The translations under genes were made by a program, and so were the position numbers. From contig NZ_CP048711.1 of assembly GCF_010669285.1 (NCBI RefSeq), positions 868,001 to 932,000 on the forward strand: a DNA stretch of 64,000 bases, in the 5' to 3' direction. This document shows positions 10,807 to 20,940 of this stretch, piece by piece. The stretch comes from Kineobactrum salinum (lineage in GTDB: Bacteria; Pseudomonadota; Gammaproteobacteria; Pseudomonadales; Halieaceae). A model generated the notes under the pieces. The model saw nothing but the letters and a program-made list of their open reading frames with translations. It made no database searches and was not told where the DNA came from. Each line of letters starts with the position of its first letter. Positions within the stretch are counted from its first letter, which is position 1.

Positions 10807-12878
10807 GCCTGCGCCGCCAGTTGATCATCGTCAGTCTGTTACTGCTCACGCTGCCCTGGGCCGGTTGCCAGTTCCTGCGGGAAATGGAGGGCGCACTGCG
10901 CCAGGGTCACGCCCGCGCGCTGGACGCGACTGCCAGCGCCATTGCCGCCAGCCTGAACGACCAGCCCGGCGCCCTGTATCCTCACCCCCAGCGGCTCGAC
11001 GCCAGCGCTGACCCGGCGGGGACGCTGTACGCACCGGCGCTGGAGGACACCCTGATCCTGGATGGCTATGACGATGGCTGGCCGGATGCCATCCAGGGCC
11101 GCTTTCGGCACCCCGATGGAGTCCCATCGCTTGCCTACCGCGCGGCGGTGCAGGGCGAGACCCTGTATCTGCTGCTGCAGGTGGGCGACCACAGCCTCAC
11201 CTACCACAATCCCGGCCTGAGCCAGGAACCCAATGGCGATCGCCTGCTGCTGCGCACCTGGCTGGACGGCGCACGCCAGGAATACCTGATCGCCACTCCG
11301 GCACCCGGCAGCGTGCGTGCCCGCCACGCAGGCAGACGCCACCCGGCTACCGACGCCCGCCGGATTCGCGGCTACTGGCAGGATACTGTCGGCGGCTATG
11401 CCGTTGAACTGGCGCTGCCGCTGGCGATGACGGGCGGACGCCTGGGCATCCAGGCGATCGACGTGGACCGAAGCGGTGCCAGCGCCGTTCGCACCGTCGG
11501 CAATATCGAGCCACTGCAGCAGACGGCGCCACCGTGGCTGGTGTATGCGCCGCCGGAACTGCACACCCGGTTGGACCGCTTTGCCGCCCCCGCTCAGCAC
11601 ATCCTGGTGACTGACCGGCGGGCCCGGCTACTGGCACGCACCCGGGGGCCGGAAGCGGCCACTACCGCTACCCCCGTACCGGAAACGTTCTGGCTGCTGC
11701 GGATACTGTACCGGCGAATACTCGCAGACACTGGTGCCAGTACCGCGGTGGAAGCGGGTGCGGACGGCTTTATCGACGGCCGGGAAATCCGCGCCGCATT
11801 GGCCGGACAGCAAACGCAGCACTGGTACCGAGACAATGGCGACAGCCGCAGAACCCTGTCGGCGGCCGCCCCCATCCGGTCTGACGGCGTAGTCATCGGC
11901 TCCGTCGTGGTGCGCCAGAGCAGCGAACAGTACCTGTCGTTGACCGATCGCGCCTTCAGCCGGCTGCTCGGTTACAGTCTGACTGCACTGGCCATCGCCG
12001 CGACGGGACTGCTGGGCTTCGCCAGCCTGTTGTCCTGGCGCATCCGCCGGCTGAGCCGCGCAGCCGGCCGGGTGCTGGGCGAGAGCGGCCTGCAGCTGTC
12101 CCGCTTTCCGCGCAGCCGCGCCCGCGACGAGATCGGTGACCTGTCGCGCAGCTTTGGCCGGTTGCTGGATGAGTTGCACGATTACAATGAATACCTGCGC
12201 ACCCTCAGCCGCAAGCTGTCCCACGAGTTGCGCACCCCCATCGCCGTGATCCAGTCATCGCTGGACAACCTGGAACACGGCAGTGACAGCGAAGCTGCCG
12301 ACGCGGTCTATGTCAGCCGCGCCCGCGGCGGCCTGACCCGGCTCAGCCACATTCTCAACGCGATGACCGAGGCTTCCCGGGTGGAGGAAAGCATTCGCCA
12401 GCGGGACATGGCCGCAGTGGACCTGGTGCCGCTGCTGCAGGATATCACCCAGGCCTACCGCGAGATCTATCCACACCACCGGCTGAACCTGCAATGCCCA
12501 CAGTCAGCGGTGATCATCCAGGGGGTGGGCGAACTGATCGTCCAGGCTCTGGACAAGCTGATGGACAATGCCGCCTCCTTTACCCCGGCTGGGAGCGCAA
12601 TCGACATTGCGCTGCAGCGCAGGGAAGACGACTGGGAAATCCAGGTCTGCAATGAGGGCCCTCCCCTGCCCGGGGACATGCAGGGACGCCTGTTCGAGGC
12701 GATGATCTCTCTGCGTGAGGCAAGGGCCGCGGACACGGTACACCTGGGGCTGGGACTTTACATCGTCAAACTGGTCGCGGACTACCACCACGGCAGTGTC
12801 CATGCCCGCAACCGCGCCGACGGCCAGGGTGCCTGTTTTATCCTGGCGCTCCCGGCAACCCCCAGCGAGGGTGCTTAA
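10803..12878 (+). CDS. pdsS: Dedicated sortase system sensor histidine kinase
   Basis: A membrane histidine kinase of 691 residues with a GTG start inside the pdsR stop (GTGA). A signal/membrane segment (about 6-24) is followed by a long periplasmic region (to about 385), a second membrane segment, HAMP, and the kinase core with His474 in LSHELRTP and N/G boxes ending [11 protein letters not shown]. The periplasmic part includes [17 protein letters not shown], resembling carbohydrate-binding-like modules, so the signal could be a surface polysaccharide; this is inference. It forms the PdsSR pair expected to control the sortase and its substrate. Confidence 0.92.
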   Translation: MSLRRQLIIVSLLLLTLPWAGCQFLREMEGALRQGHARALDATASAIAASLNDQPGALYPHPQRLDASADPAGTLYAPALEDTLILDGYDDGWPDAIQGRFRHPDGVPSLAYRAAVQGETLYLLLQVGDHSLTYHNPGLSQEPNGDRLLLRTWLDGARQEYLIATPAPGSVRARHAGRRHPATDARRIRGYWQDTVGGYAVELALPLAMTGGRLGIQAIDVDRSGASAVRTVGNIEPLQQTAPPWLVYAPPELHTRLDRFAAPAQHILVTDRRARLLARTRGPEAATTATPVPETFWLLRILYRRILADTGASTAVEAGADGFIDGREIRAALAGQQTQHWYRDNGDSRRTLSAAAPIRSDGVVIGSVVVRQSSEQYLSLTDRAFSRLLGYSLTALAIAATGLLGFASLLSWRIRRLSRAAGRVLGESGLQLSRFPRSRARDEIGDLSRSFGRLLDELHDYNEYLRTLSRKLSHELRTPIAVIQSSLDNLEHGSDSEAADAVYVSRARGGLTRLSHILNAMTEASRVEESIRQRDMAAVDLVPLLQDITQAYREIYPHHRLNLQCPQSAVIIQGVGELIVQALDKLMDNAASFTPAGSAIDIALQRREDDWEIQVCNEGPPLPGDMQGRLFEAMISLREARAADTVHLGLGLYIVKLVADYHHGSVHARNRADGQGACFILALPATPSEGA

Positions 12879-14892
12879 CCCATGAAGGCCAGCTGGCGGA
12901 TCTCGGTGAGCTGGTCTCGCACTGCTGCCGCCTCCTCGAACTCCAGGTTCTTGGCATGCTCCTGCATCTGCGCTTCGAGCTGCTGCAGCTTGCGCGCCAG
13001 CGCCGTCGGACTGAGCCGGGCGATTTCGGTACTGTAGGGCAACACTGGCTCCGCCACCTTGCGTCCCTTGGCCTTGCCCCGGGTGGGCATGCGCCGGGCC
13101 CCCTCCATGATGTCCTGCACCGACTTGAACACACCGATGGGCGTAATGCCGTGCTCCAGATTGTAGGCAATCTGCTTGTCCCGCCGGCGGTCGGTCTCGG
13201 CCATCGCCCGCTCCATGGACCCGGTCACTTTGTCGGCATACAGTATCGCCCGGCCATTGAGGTTGCGGGCGGCGCGGCCGATGGTCTGTATCAGCGAGCG
13301 CTCCGAACGCAGAAAGCCCTCCTTGTCCGCATCCAGGATCGCCACCAGCGACACCTCCGGCATGTCCAGGCCCTCGCGCAGCAGGTTGATGCCCACCAGT
13401 ACATCGAACTCACCCAGGCGCAGGTCGCGGATGATCTCCACCCGTTCCACGGTGTCGATATCGGAGTGCAGATAGCGCACCTTGACGCCGTGGTCCGCCA
13501 GATACTCGGTCAGGTCCTCCGCCATGCGCTTGGTCAGCGTGGTCACCAGCACCCGCTCGCCAACGGCCACCACCTTGTGGATCTCTCCCAGCAGGTCGTC
13601 CACCTGGCTGCTGGCCGGGCGTACTTCCAGCGGCGGATCCAGCAGGCCGGTCGGACGCACCACCTGCTCCACCGTGCGGCCGGCGTGCTCCAGCTCGTAG
13701 GGGCCTGGAGTGGCGGATACGAATACCGCCTGCGGCACCAGCTGCTCCCATTCCTCGAAGCGCAGGGGCCGGTTGTCCAGTGCCGATGGCAGCCGGAAGC
13801 CGTACTCCACCAGGGTCTCCTTGCGCGAGCGGTCGCCGCGGAACATCGCGCCGATCTGGGGCACCGTGGCGTGGGACTCGTCGATGATCACCAGCGCATT
13901 GTCGGGCAGGTACTCGAACAGGGTCGGCGGCGGTTCCCCGGGCCGCGTCCGGACAGGAAGCGGGAGTAGTTTTCCACCCCGTTGCAATAGCCCAGCTCGC
14001 GGATCATCTCCAGGTCATAGCGGGTGCGCTGCTGCAGGCGCTGGGCCTCCACCAGTTTGTTGTTGTCCTTGAGCTGCTGCAGGCGCTGTTCCAGTTCCAG
14101 CTCGATCTGTTCCACCGCGTTCAGCATCACGTCCCGCGAGGTGACATAGTGGCTCTTCGGGAAGATTGTCACCCGCGGCACCTTGCGCTCCACCGCGCCG
14201 GTCAGCGGGTCAAAGTAATAGATGCTCTCGATCTCCTCGTCGAACAACTCCACCCGCACCGCCTCGCGCTCGGAATCCGCCGGGAAGATATCGATCACAT
14301 CGCCGCGCACGCGGTAGGTGCCGCGCTGGAAATCCACATCGTTGCGGCTGTATTGCAGCTCTGCCAGATGGCGCAGCACCTTGCGCTGGTCGATCATCTC
14401 GCCGCGGGACAGATGCATGATCATCCGGAAGTAGGACTTGGGGTCGCCCAGGCCGTAGATGGCGGACACCGTGGCCACCACCAGGCAGTCCTCCCGCTCC
14501 AGCAGCGCCTTGGTGGCGGACAGGCGCATCTGTTCGATGTGTTCGTTGACCGATGAATCCTTCTCAATGAAGGTATCCGAGGATGGCACGTAGGCTTCGG
14601 GCTGGTAGTAGTCATAGTAGGAGACGAAATACTCCACCGCATTATCGGGGAAGAACTCCTTGAACTCGCCGTAGAGCTGGGCCGCCAGCGTCTTGTTGTG
14701 GGCCATGACAATGGTCGGGCGCTGGATCTGCTCCACCACATGGGCCATCGTGAAAGTCTTGCCCGAACCGGTCACCCCCAGCAGGATCTGCGAGGCCAGG
14801 CCCGCATTCACCCCCTCCACCAGCTCCTGTATCGCCTTGGGCTGGTCCCCTGCCGGGGCATAACTGGACTGCACCTTGAACCGCTTCGACAT
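12875..14892 (-). CDS. uvrB: Excinuclease ABC subunit B (one-base frameshift)
   Basis: The damage-verification helicase of nucleotide excision repair. It begins [18 protein letters not shown] at 14892 and contains Walker A ([10 protein letters not shown]), the beta-hairpin region ([10 protein letters not shown]), DESH, helicase motifs (TIGRAARN) and the C-terminal UVR motif (EAAAVRDQ). The frame breaks at C-run 13936-13939 (one base short) between FLSGRGPG and [11 protein letters not shown]. Restored length is 672 residues, normal for the family. I found no CTG-N10-CAG LexA box in the 110 bp upstream. The stop overlaps the pdsS stop in TTAA. Confidence 0.94.
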
Positions 14893-15006
14893 GGATTCCT
14901 GCCCCGTCTGCACTGAACCGAACCGCGTATTATGATCCAGCCGCTGCCGAAATGCAGCCTGCGTCACGTTCCGCGCCACCGGCGCAAAAAAAGCAGCTGG
15001 CAGCTG

Positions 15007-15035
15007 TTGACCTTCAGGGGGACGATCATTAGTAT
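15007..15035 (+). promoter_or_regulatory. Promoter of tRNA-Asn
   Basis: TTGACC (15007-15012) and TAGTAT (15030-15035) are separated by exactly 17 bp, 24 bp before the mature tRNA 5' end. Confidence 0.7.
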
Positions 15036-15058
15036 ACCCGGCCTCAGGTTGAGACCAT

Positions 15059-15134
15059 TCCGCCTTAGCTCAGTTGGTAGAGCAATTGACTGTTAATCAA
15101 TGGGTCGCTGGTTCGAGCCCAGCAGGCGGAGCCA
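15059..15134 (+). tRNA. tRNA-Asn (GTT)
   Basis: 76 nt. The acceptor arms TCCGCCT (15059-15065) and AGGCGGA (15124-15130) pair fully, with discriminator G and encoded CCA (15132-15134). The D-loop has AGCTCAGTTGGTAGAGC, the anticodon loop is CTGTTAA, and the T-arm carries GGTTCGAGCCC. The anticodon GTT reads AAC/AAU. Confidence 0.98.
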
Positions 15135-15145
15135 CATTGCGTTAC

Positions 15146-15182
15146 AAAAGAAGGGGTTACAGCGATGTGGCCCCTTTTTTTT
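15146..15182 (+). terminator. Rho-independent terminator after tRNA-Asn
   Basis: AAAAGAAGGGG and CCCCTTTTTTTT form a stem ending in an 8-T run, starting 12 bp after the tRNA. It separates the tRNA from the next gene. Confidence 0.8.
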
Positions 15183-15224
15183 GGTTCTCACCCCCCGGTT
15201 CCCACAACACTATCCCAGGACACT

Positions 15225-15752
15225 ATGCTCACAGCCAGTAAACTTGAAAAAATCATGGAACTCGAGGCCAATCTCCGCGCCGAGTATCAGCAACAGCTCG
15301 ACAAAAAGGCCGCCGAGATCGACCGCCTCAGCGCCCGGGAGTCAGAGCTCCAGGCCGCCGTCGACAAGCAGCTGGAAACCATCACCGAGCTGACCGGCAA
15401 GGCGACGGACAGCCAGAAGGCCGAGCAGCGCGCCCGCGAGCTGCACAATCGCAGCGAGAGGTTGGTGGCCGAGATCGCCGAACTGAAGCAGCGGATAAAG
15501 ACTCTGCAGAAGGATCTGGCAGCGGTGCGCGAAGAGAACAAGACCCTCACCCAATACGACCCGGTGCGCATGAAGAAGAATCTCGACGCGAGCAAGAAGA
15601 AGCTGGCTGAGAAGACCAGCGCGGCCGACCTGTTGCAGAAGACGCTCAGCGAGACAAAGAAAGAGAATGCGGAACTGCAGCGCAAGGTGACGGAGTTGGA
15701 AGCCAAGGTGGCGGAGTCGGGTGTGGAGGCCGGGGAAGAGGCGGCGGCATGA
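15225..15752 (+). CDS. Uncharacterised cytoplasmic coiled-coil protein
   Basis: 175 residues, nearly all predicted coiled coil by heptad look (LEKIMELEANLRAEYQQQL onward to LQRKVTELEAKVAES), rich in Glu, Lys, Leu and Ala. There is no signal peptide or membrane segment. The start ATG 15225 follows AGGA by 6 nt. The sequence around LTQYDPVRMKKNL is the only non-repetitive stretch and may be a conserved hinge. I do not recognise a function; a structural or chromosome-associated role would be a guess. Confidence 0.8.
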   Translation: MLTASKLEKIMELEANLRAEYQQQLDKKAAEIDRLSARESELQAAVDKQLETITELTGKATDSQKAEQRARELHNRSERLVAEIAELKQRIKTLQKDLAAVREENKTLTQYDPVRMKKNLDASKKKLAEKTSAADLLQKTLSETKKENAELQRKVTELEAKVAESGVEAGEEAAA

Positions 15753-15829
15753 TGGGCGCCCTGGGGGCACCCATTGTTATTCAGCCAAAGAGCTGGGAAA
15801 TGAAGCCTGGCGGGTGCTGTCAGGCGGAG

Positions 15830-16663
15830 TTAGCGCCTGGCAAGCCGGGTGCGACGAGTCCACCCCATAAGTACCAGTGACAACGCCATCAGTGACAGCG
15901 TAGCCGGAGCGGGTACGTCCTGCGTATTGGAGGCGACAAGATTATCGAAATAGATGGTGCGGTCGATGCCATCAGCCGTATTGTAACCTTGGATAATAAC
16001 TTCTCTGAATGCTACCGAGCCGCTCGCAGCAATCGTTTGCGTCAGGCTACCGTTGACGCTGAAATGTGTCTGGTTGGTCGTCGGATCAATAGTAAACGCC
16101 AGATTCGCGAAGCTTCCATAGCTAAAACCAGTCGGTAAACCAAGACTTTGAAAGCTGCCGCCATCCCAAATCTGGAATGCTCCGCCGGCGAACTCGACAA
16201 TAGGATATTGGACGATGTTATTGTTGCCGGAGTCTACAGCCGTACCCCAAAGTCCGGCAACCCGGTTTGGGTCCGACTCGAAGGCCTGGTCAATGTACAT
16301 ATCGATGCTGATGGTAGTTGCACCGAAGACGTCATACTTGCGGCCCTGGGTGTTATAGAAGGCGCCCGAAAATCCGGCAGGGCGATTGTTCGCTCCGTCA
16401 CTGCTGGACAATGTCAGTGCCAGGCGGTTGTCACCCATGAATGATTCAGAGGTGAATCCGCTGGGGGCGTACCGATCTGTGTAGTAAGTCCCTGCCGCCT
16501 GGGTGGACGACAAGACCGGGTCTGTGTCGAAGGTGTCACTGTAGACGACGCCGGCATGCGCTGTCTTCGCGGTCGCAATCAAGAGAGACGCTGCTATCAG
16601 GCAGGTACGTGTGAGTGAATTGAAAGTGAGTGGGTTTGCAGTGGCTGGTAAATGTGATCGCAT
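15830..16663 (-). CDS. Secreted PEP-CTERM sorting-signal protein
   Basis: 277 residues. The signal peptide (about 18-37, ending TAHA) is followed by a beta-rich region with Asn/Ser/Gly-rich segments resembling a jelly-roll lectin or laminin-G-like fold. The C-terminus is a PEP-CTERM signal: VPAPATLSLMALSLVLM followed by WTRRTRLARR. Such proteins are cut by an exosortase and tied to extracellular polysaccharide and biofilm matrix. The specific role is unknown. A near-perfect sigma-54 promoter lies 73-88 bp upstream. Base use is slightly less GC-rich than in neighbouring housekeeping genes. Confidence 0.88.
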   Translation of the reverse strand: MRSHLPATANPLTFNSLTRTCLIAASLLIATAKTAHAGVVYSDTFDTDPVLSSTQAAGTYYTDRYAPSGFTSESFMGDNRLALTLSSSDGANNRPAGFSGAFYNTQGRKYDVFGATTISIDMYIDQAFESDPNRVAGLWGTAVDSGNNNIVQYPIVEFAGGAFQIWDGGSFQSLGLPTGFSYGSFANLAFTIDPTTNQTHFSVNGSLTQTIAASGSVAFREVIIQGYNTADGIDRTIYFDNLVASNTQDVPAPATLSLMALSLVLMGWTRRTRLARR

Positions 16664-16999
16664 TGAATGGCTTCCTTGTATCTGCCCGATTTATTGGTCT
16701 AAGCCCCCTCCCCCGGGAGCTCCCCTGTTGAACCCAGCAATAAGTGTGCCGGCGTACGTAACCGCCTAATCTGTATACATGTTTTCGCTCAGGGCGGGCC
16801 GACGGCACGCCGGTGTGGAATGGGTGTGTAAAGAAAGCAGACAGTGTCGTCCCTCTGCGGCGGGATAGTTGACGCCCAGCAGGTGGAGCCATATCCAGAG
16901 ACAGTAAAAGAGGTTACATTGGCTACCAGCACGACAGCGCCCTTTCGGTTCGCCCAGGTTGCTGCATCACAGAGACCCCACTGAGCTAGGCAGGCACCA
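16664..16999. other. Intergenic region between PEP-CTERM gene and ybcJ-like gene
   Basis: 336 bp. It holds the sigma-54 site at 16736-16751 (minus). The rest shows no gene I can support; a 76-codon minus frame at 16789-17019 overlaps the start of the next gene and looks like chance. No clear promoter for the plus-strand gene was seen. Confidence 0.5.
16736..16751 (-). promoter_or_regulatory. Sigma-54 (-24/-12) promoter of PEP-CTERM gene
   Basis: On the minus strand the site reads CGGCACACTTATTGCT: GG and GC are separated by exactly 10 bases, with GGCAC and TTGCT both matching the consensus TGGCACG-N4-TTGCW. It gives a leader of about 60 nt. The same type of site precedes the other PEP-CTERM gene in this window. 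Confidence 0.8.
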
Positions 17000-17212
17000 A
17001 TGAGAACCGTCAAAATCAACGCAGAGCCCGTCGAGCTCTACAAGATCCTCAAGTTCGAGGGCCTGGTAGCCACCGGCGGCGAAGCCAAACTGCTGATCGG
17101 GGATGGGCAGGTCATGGTCAATGGCGCAGTTGAGACCCAGCGGCGCAAGAAAATTGTGGCAGGAGATGTCATTGAGTTTCACGGGGAGAAGCTGCGGGTA
17201 GCGGCGCTGTAA
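17000..17212 (+). CDS. ybcJ: S4-domain RNA-binding protein (YbcJ-like)
   Basis: 70 residues, essentially one S4 RNA-binding fold: VELYKILKFEGLVATGGEAK followed by VMVNGAVETQRRKKI and GDVIEF. Length and sequence match the YbcJ family, thought to act on ribosomal or structured RNA. It stands alone; the ATG at 17000 is preceded by only a weak ribosome site (AGGC). Confidence 0.88.
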   Translation: MRTVKINAEPVELYKILKFEGLVATGGEAKLLIGDGQVMVNGAVETQRRKKIVAGDVIEFHGEKLRVAAL

Positions 17213-17465
17213 CCCGGCGGACCACGGCATGCGGGGACACAACTGCCCACTATCACGACCAGAAATGCCGTAGGCAATAGCAGGTCTGACCCATAGCCGG
17301 AAGGCCAATTCTGTACTAGGCTGCAGAGATAAAGCCGCGACACTACGAAGGTGTACCGGCAGTGGCCCCCAGGGGCGACTGGTCAGGGGGAGTTCAGCTG
17401 TGCAGCAATTCCAGGTCATGGCTTCAGTGGTTGGCCACCGCCAACCCCGGAACTGACGAAATCCC

Positions 17466-20177
17466 ATGAATTCACAACAGACCCGCGCGGCCGCCACCAG
17501 GCTCACCTGTATTTACCTGATAGTGGGGGCTGCCTGGATTCTGCTGTCCGACCGCGCGCTGCTGTTGTTGATTCCCGATGCCACCGTCGCGGATATCTCG
17601 GATTACCAGACCCTGAAAGGCTGGCTGTTCATCGTGCTCACCGGGCTGCTGCTCAGCATACTGCTGCGGCGGACACTGACGGAGCACGCCCGCATCCAGC
17701 AGGAGCTGGACCGCGCCGAATACCAGCACCTGCAACGGCTCAGCCTGTTGGAGGTGGGCGTCTACGAGACCGACAACGAGGGCCGACTGCACTTCGCCAA
17801 CCAGACCGCCACCGTCCAGGGCGGCATCGCAGCGCAGGGGCAGTTGCGGGAACAGGCATTTGAACAGGTTGCCACCTCTCACCAGGCGCGGGTCCAGGCG
17901 GCCTGGGCCGCGGCCCTGCGGCAGCGCGAAGTCTTTCTGGAGCAATATCCGGTGCAGCGCGCCGGCGAGTCAGGCAGCCGCTGGTTGATAGACAGCGCCT
18001 ATCCGCGGTACACGGATACCGTCTTCAATGGTCATGTGGGCACCATTACCGACGTGACCCGGCTACGGGAGGCGCAGGAATTCGGGCGCGCGATGGAACA
18101 CCGCCTGCAGTTGACGCTGGAGGCGAGCCCCACCATCACCTACACCCTCGCAATCGACGGCGAGGATGTCCGGATAAGCTGGATCAGCGACAATGTGGAG
18201 CGTATTCTCGGTCATCGCGCTGCCAGCGTGCTTCAGCCCGGCTGGTGGCAGGGACAAGTGCATCCGGCAGACCTGAACCAGCTCAGCGCGATGCTGCAGC
18301 GGCACAGAAACAATCCGGACGCTGAAGCCTCGGTGCTGTTCCGAATGCGTGATGGCGACGGCAACTTCCGCTGGATCCGCAGTGTCTCCCGGCGGTTCGA
18401 CGCGATCAGCGACGACCAGGACGAACTGACTGTGGTCGGCTGCTGGACCGACGTCACCGAGGCCACGCGTGAACAGGAGCTGCGCGACCTGTATGCCGCG
18501 GTCTTCTCAGAGCTGTCCGAGGGCATTCTGATTGTCGATCAGGACGATGCCATCGTCTCGGCCAATCATGCCTTCAGCCGCATCAGCGGCGTTGCCGCAG
18601 CCCAGCTGCCGGGCCTGGGAATCGCTGCGCTGGATGCCGCCGGCAAGCCGGACCACTCAGGCTTTCGCGATGTGATGGATATGCTGGACGAGCACGCCCA
18701 CTGGCACGGGGAAATCCTGTTCAACAACCATGAGGGCCGGCAGATTCCGCTGGCCGTCACCGCCAGCATTGTCCACAGCGCTTCGATAGGTACCCACAAA
18801 CGGGTATTGATCTGCCGCGACATCAGCGCCGAGAAACGCTTCCGGGAAGACCTCCTGCATCTGGCCCACTATGACTCGCTGACCAACCTTCCCAACCGGT
18901 TGTTGCTGACCTCCCGACTGGAGCACGCGATCGAACGCGCCAGGCGCAAGGATCAGCAACTGGCGGTCCTGTTCCTGGACCTCGACGAATTCAAGGCGTT
19001 CAACGACAGCTACGGCCACGTGGCTGGCGACGAGGTGTTGGTAGAGGCGGCGCGCCGCTTGCAGCTGAACCTGCGCAAGTCCGATACCCTGGCCCGGCTG
19101 GGCGGCGACGAGTTCATCTGCCTGATCGAGGACCTCGATTCCGCCGATGCGGCCGCTACCAAGGCGGAGGAGTTCATCGCCAGCCTGGCCGTCAGGCACA
19201 CCCTGGGCAACGGCCGCGACTGTTTTATTGGATGCTGTATCGGCATCAGTCTGTTTCCGGACAATGGCGAGAGCTGCGACGACTTGCTGCAAAGTGCCGA
19301 TACGGCAATGTACCGGGCAAAGAGCATGGGCAGCGGCCACTATTGCTTTGCCACCACTGATCTTGGCATCTCCGCGGTGCAGCGGATGGACACCATCAGC
19401 AAACTGCGGCGGGGTATCGAACAACAGGAGCTGCTGCTGCACTACCAGCCCAGTTGTGTGACGGCCAGCGCCGAGATTGTGGCTGCCGAGGCGCTGGTGC
19501 GCTGGCAGCGGCCCGATGGCGGCCTGGTCGTCCCGGCGCGGTTTATACCGCTGGCCGAGAGTTCCGGCCTGATCAATGCGCTGGGAGCCTGGGTGATCGA
19601 CGAGGTGGGACGCCAACTGCGCCAATGGCTGGATACCGGCCAGCCGGTGGTATGCATTCACATCAACATTTCCGCCAGGCAGTTCCAGGACCAGGACCTG
19701 GTGGCCCTGTTGGCCGACATGCTGCAGCGCTACCGGCTGAGTCCGATGCAAATCGGCCTGGAAATCACTGAATCGGCCCTCATGCAGCAGCCACACCAGG
19801 TGGTGCAGATTCTGGAGCGCCTGCATGCGATGGGTTTCAGCATTGCACTTGACGACTTTGGCACCGGCTTTTGCAGTTTCACTTACCTTACCCAGATGCC
19901 GATAGACTGCCTCAAAATCGACAAGGTCTTCGTCGACAAGATCGGCCGCTCCGAAAAGGACAGCCAGATTGTGCGGGCCATGCTGGAGCTGGCAAGTACG
20001 CTGGGCCTCGAGGCTATCGCCGAGGGCGTCGAAACCGGGTTGCAACAGCAATTTCTCGCCATCAACGGCTGCGATTTTATCCAGGGCTATCTGCTGTCCC
20101 GGCCGTTGCCCGCCGAGCAATTCATCGAGCTGCTGCTGGCGCAACGGGACAGGCCCTCGCCGCCACTTGCACCCTGA
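17466..20177 (+). CDS. Membrane PAS-GGDEF-EAL c-di-GMP enzyme
   Basis: 903 residues. Two N-terminal membrane segments (about 13-35 and 50-70) are followed by three PAS-like domains (about 95-455), a GGDEF domain and an EAL domain. GGDEF at 546-550 is intact, preceded by RKSD, an RxxD inhibitory site. The EAL motif at about 675 (EALVRW) is intact with NISARQF, LEITES, IALDDFGTG, KIDKVFV and EGVET. Both synthesis and hydrolysis of c-di-GMP are therefore possible; the net activity cannot be told. The ATG is preceded by GGAA at poor spacing, and I saw no clear promoter in the 250 bp upstream. Confidence 0.93.
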   Translation: MNSQQTRAAATRLTCIYLIVGAAWILLSDRALLLLIPDATVADISDYQTLKGWLFIVLTGLLLSILLRRTLTEHARIQQELDRAEYQHLQRLSLLEVGVYETDNEGRLHFANQTATVQGGIAAQGQLREQAFEQVATSHQARVQAAWAAALRQREVFLEQYPVQRAGESGSRWLIDSAYPRYTDTVFNGHVGTITDVTRLREAQEFGRAMEHRLQLTLEASPTITYTLAIDGEDVRISWISDNVERILGHRAASVLQPGWWQGQVHPADLNQLSAMLQRHRNNPDAEASVLFRMRDGDGNFRWIRSVSRRFDAISDDQDELTVVGCWTDVTEATREQELRDLYAAVFSELSEGILIVDQDDAIVSANHAFSRISGVAAAQLPGLGIAALDAAGKPDHSGFRDVMDMLDEHAHWHGEILFNNHEGRQIPLAVTASIVHSASIGTHKRVLICRDISAEKRFREDLLHLAHYDSLTNLPNRLLLTSRLEHAIERARRKDQQLAVLFLDLDEFKAFNDSYGHVAGDEVLVEAARRLQLNLRKSDTLARLGGDEFICLIEDLDSADAAATKAEEFIASLAVRHTLGNGRDCFIGCCIGISLFPDNGESCDDLLQSADTAMYRAKSMGSGHYCFATTDLGISAVQRMDTISKLRRGIEQQELLLHYQPSCVTASAEIVAAEALVRWQRPDGGLVVPARFIPLAESSGLINALGAWVIDEVGRQLRQWLDTGQPVVCIHINISARQFQDQDLVALLADMLQRYRLSPMQIGLEITESALMQQPHQVVQILERLHAMGFSIALDDFGTGFCSFTYLTQMPIDCLKIDKVFVDKIGRSEKDSQIVRAMLELASTLGLEAIAEGVETGLQQQFLAINGCDFIQGYLLSRPLPAEQFIELLLAQRDRPSPPLAP

Positions 20178-20260
20178 GCGGCGCGGCCGCCACGGCACGG
20201 GATGCTTGCCTGGTCAGCCGGAATACTTTAGCGTTAAGCCAAATTCTGCAGGTAATACGT

Positions 20261-20677
20261 ATGGCCTACACCTTCGACATGGGAAGTTTTCTGCTGCGGC
20301 TGTTGTTTGCGGGAGTACTGGTGTTCGGTACCTGGAACCCCACCGATTATTCCTACGTGGACTGGATGTTCAACGGAGGATTTCACTTTGAGCCACTGAT
20401 TGCGATCGTCGGTCTGATCCTGCTGATCGGCTGGATCATCTATCTGCGTGCCACGTTTCTGTCCATGGGCTGGCTGGGCATCATCCTGGGTGCCGCACTG
20501 TTCGCCGCCATCATCTGGCTGTTCGTGGATCTGGGCTGGCTGCGCCTGGAATCACCGGGAATGGTGGCCTGGCTCACGCTGGTGCTGTTGTCGGTACTGC
20601 TGGCTGTCGGCATGTCCTGGTCCCATCTCCGCCGCCGCCTGACCGGGCAGATGGACGTCGATCACGTCGAGGACTAA
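20261..20677 (+). CDS. Small membrane protein, DUF6524-like
   Basis: 138 residues with four hydrophobic segments (about 9-24, 42-62, 68-88, 99-119) and a charged C-terminus (HLRRRLTGQMDVDHVED). The start MAYTFDMGSFLLRLLFAG and GTWNPTDYSYVDW are like a conserved family of inner-membrane proteins of unknown function. It is 83 bp after the GGDEF-EAL gene on the same strand and may be co-transcribed. Element d follows it directly. Confidence 0.82.
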   Translation: MAYTFDMGSFLLRLLFAGVLVFGTWNPTDYSYVDWMFNGGFHFEPLIAIVGLILLIGWIIYLRATFLSMGWLGIILGAALFAAIIWLFVDLGWLRLESPGMVAWLTLVLLSVLLAVGMSWSHLRRRLTGQMDVDHVED

Positions 20678-20680
20678 TGT

Positions 20681-20870
20681 TCGAATCGCACTTACTTAGC
20701 GCTTGCTTCGATGTGAGGGCGCTGCTTCCGGAGTGTACTTTCGAGACCGTATGCGACATGGATGTCGCATCCGAGCCCCCACGGACGGGTTTACGGCGTG
20801 TCTCGAAAGTACACTCCGGAAGTAGCGACCGGATTACTGGCACCTAAATCTCCTAAGCAAGCTCCATTCG
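20681..20870 (-). repeat. Nested-palindrome intergenic element, copy d
   Basis: Perfect 22-nt arms lie at 20725-20746 and 20801-20822. Inside is a perfect 9-nt inner dyad at 20751-20770 (ATGCGACAT, gg, ATGTCGCAT), then CCGAGCCCCCA and GGCGTGTC. The outer ends CGAATCGCACTTACTTA and TAAGCAAGCTCCATTCG are imperfect inverted repeats. It fills the space between two convergent genes. Confidence 0.88.
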
Positions 20871-20940
20871 AGTGTCCCACAAAAACGCAGCCGCCAATGG
20901 CGGCTGTAATCAGCTTCAGTGCCGGACCTGGCGCCAACCT

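Noticed and set aside
16789-17019. 76-codon minus-strand frame with a hydrophobic start
   Set aside because: It overlaps the start of the S4-domain gene, lacks a ribosome site and ends in a non-protein-like sequence.
18657-20198. 513-codon open frame antisense to the PAS-GGDEF-EAL gene
   Set aside because: Complement of a clearly real gene with intact catalytic motifs; no domain is seen in the antisense product.
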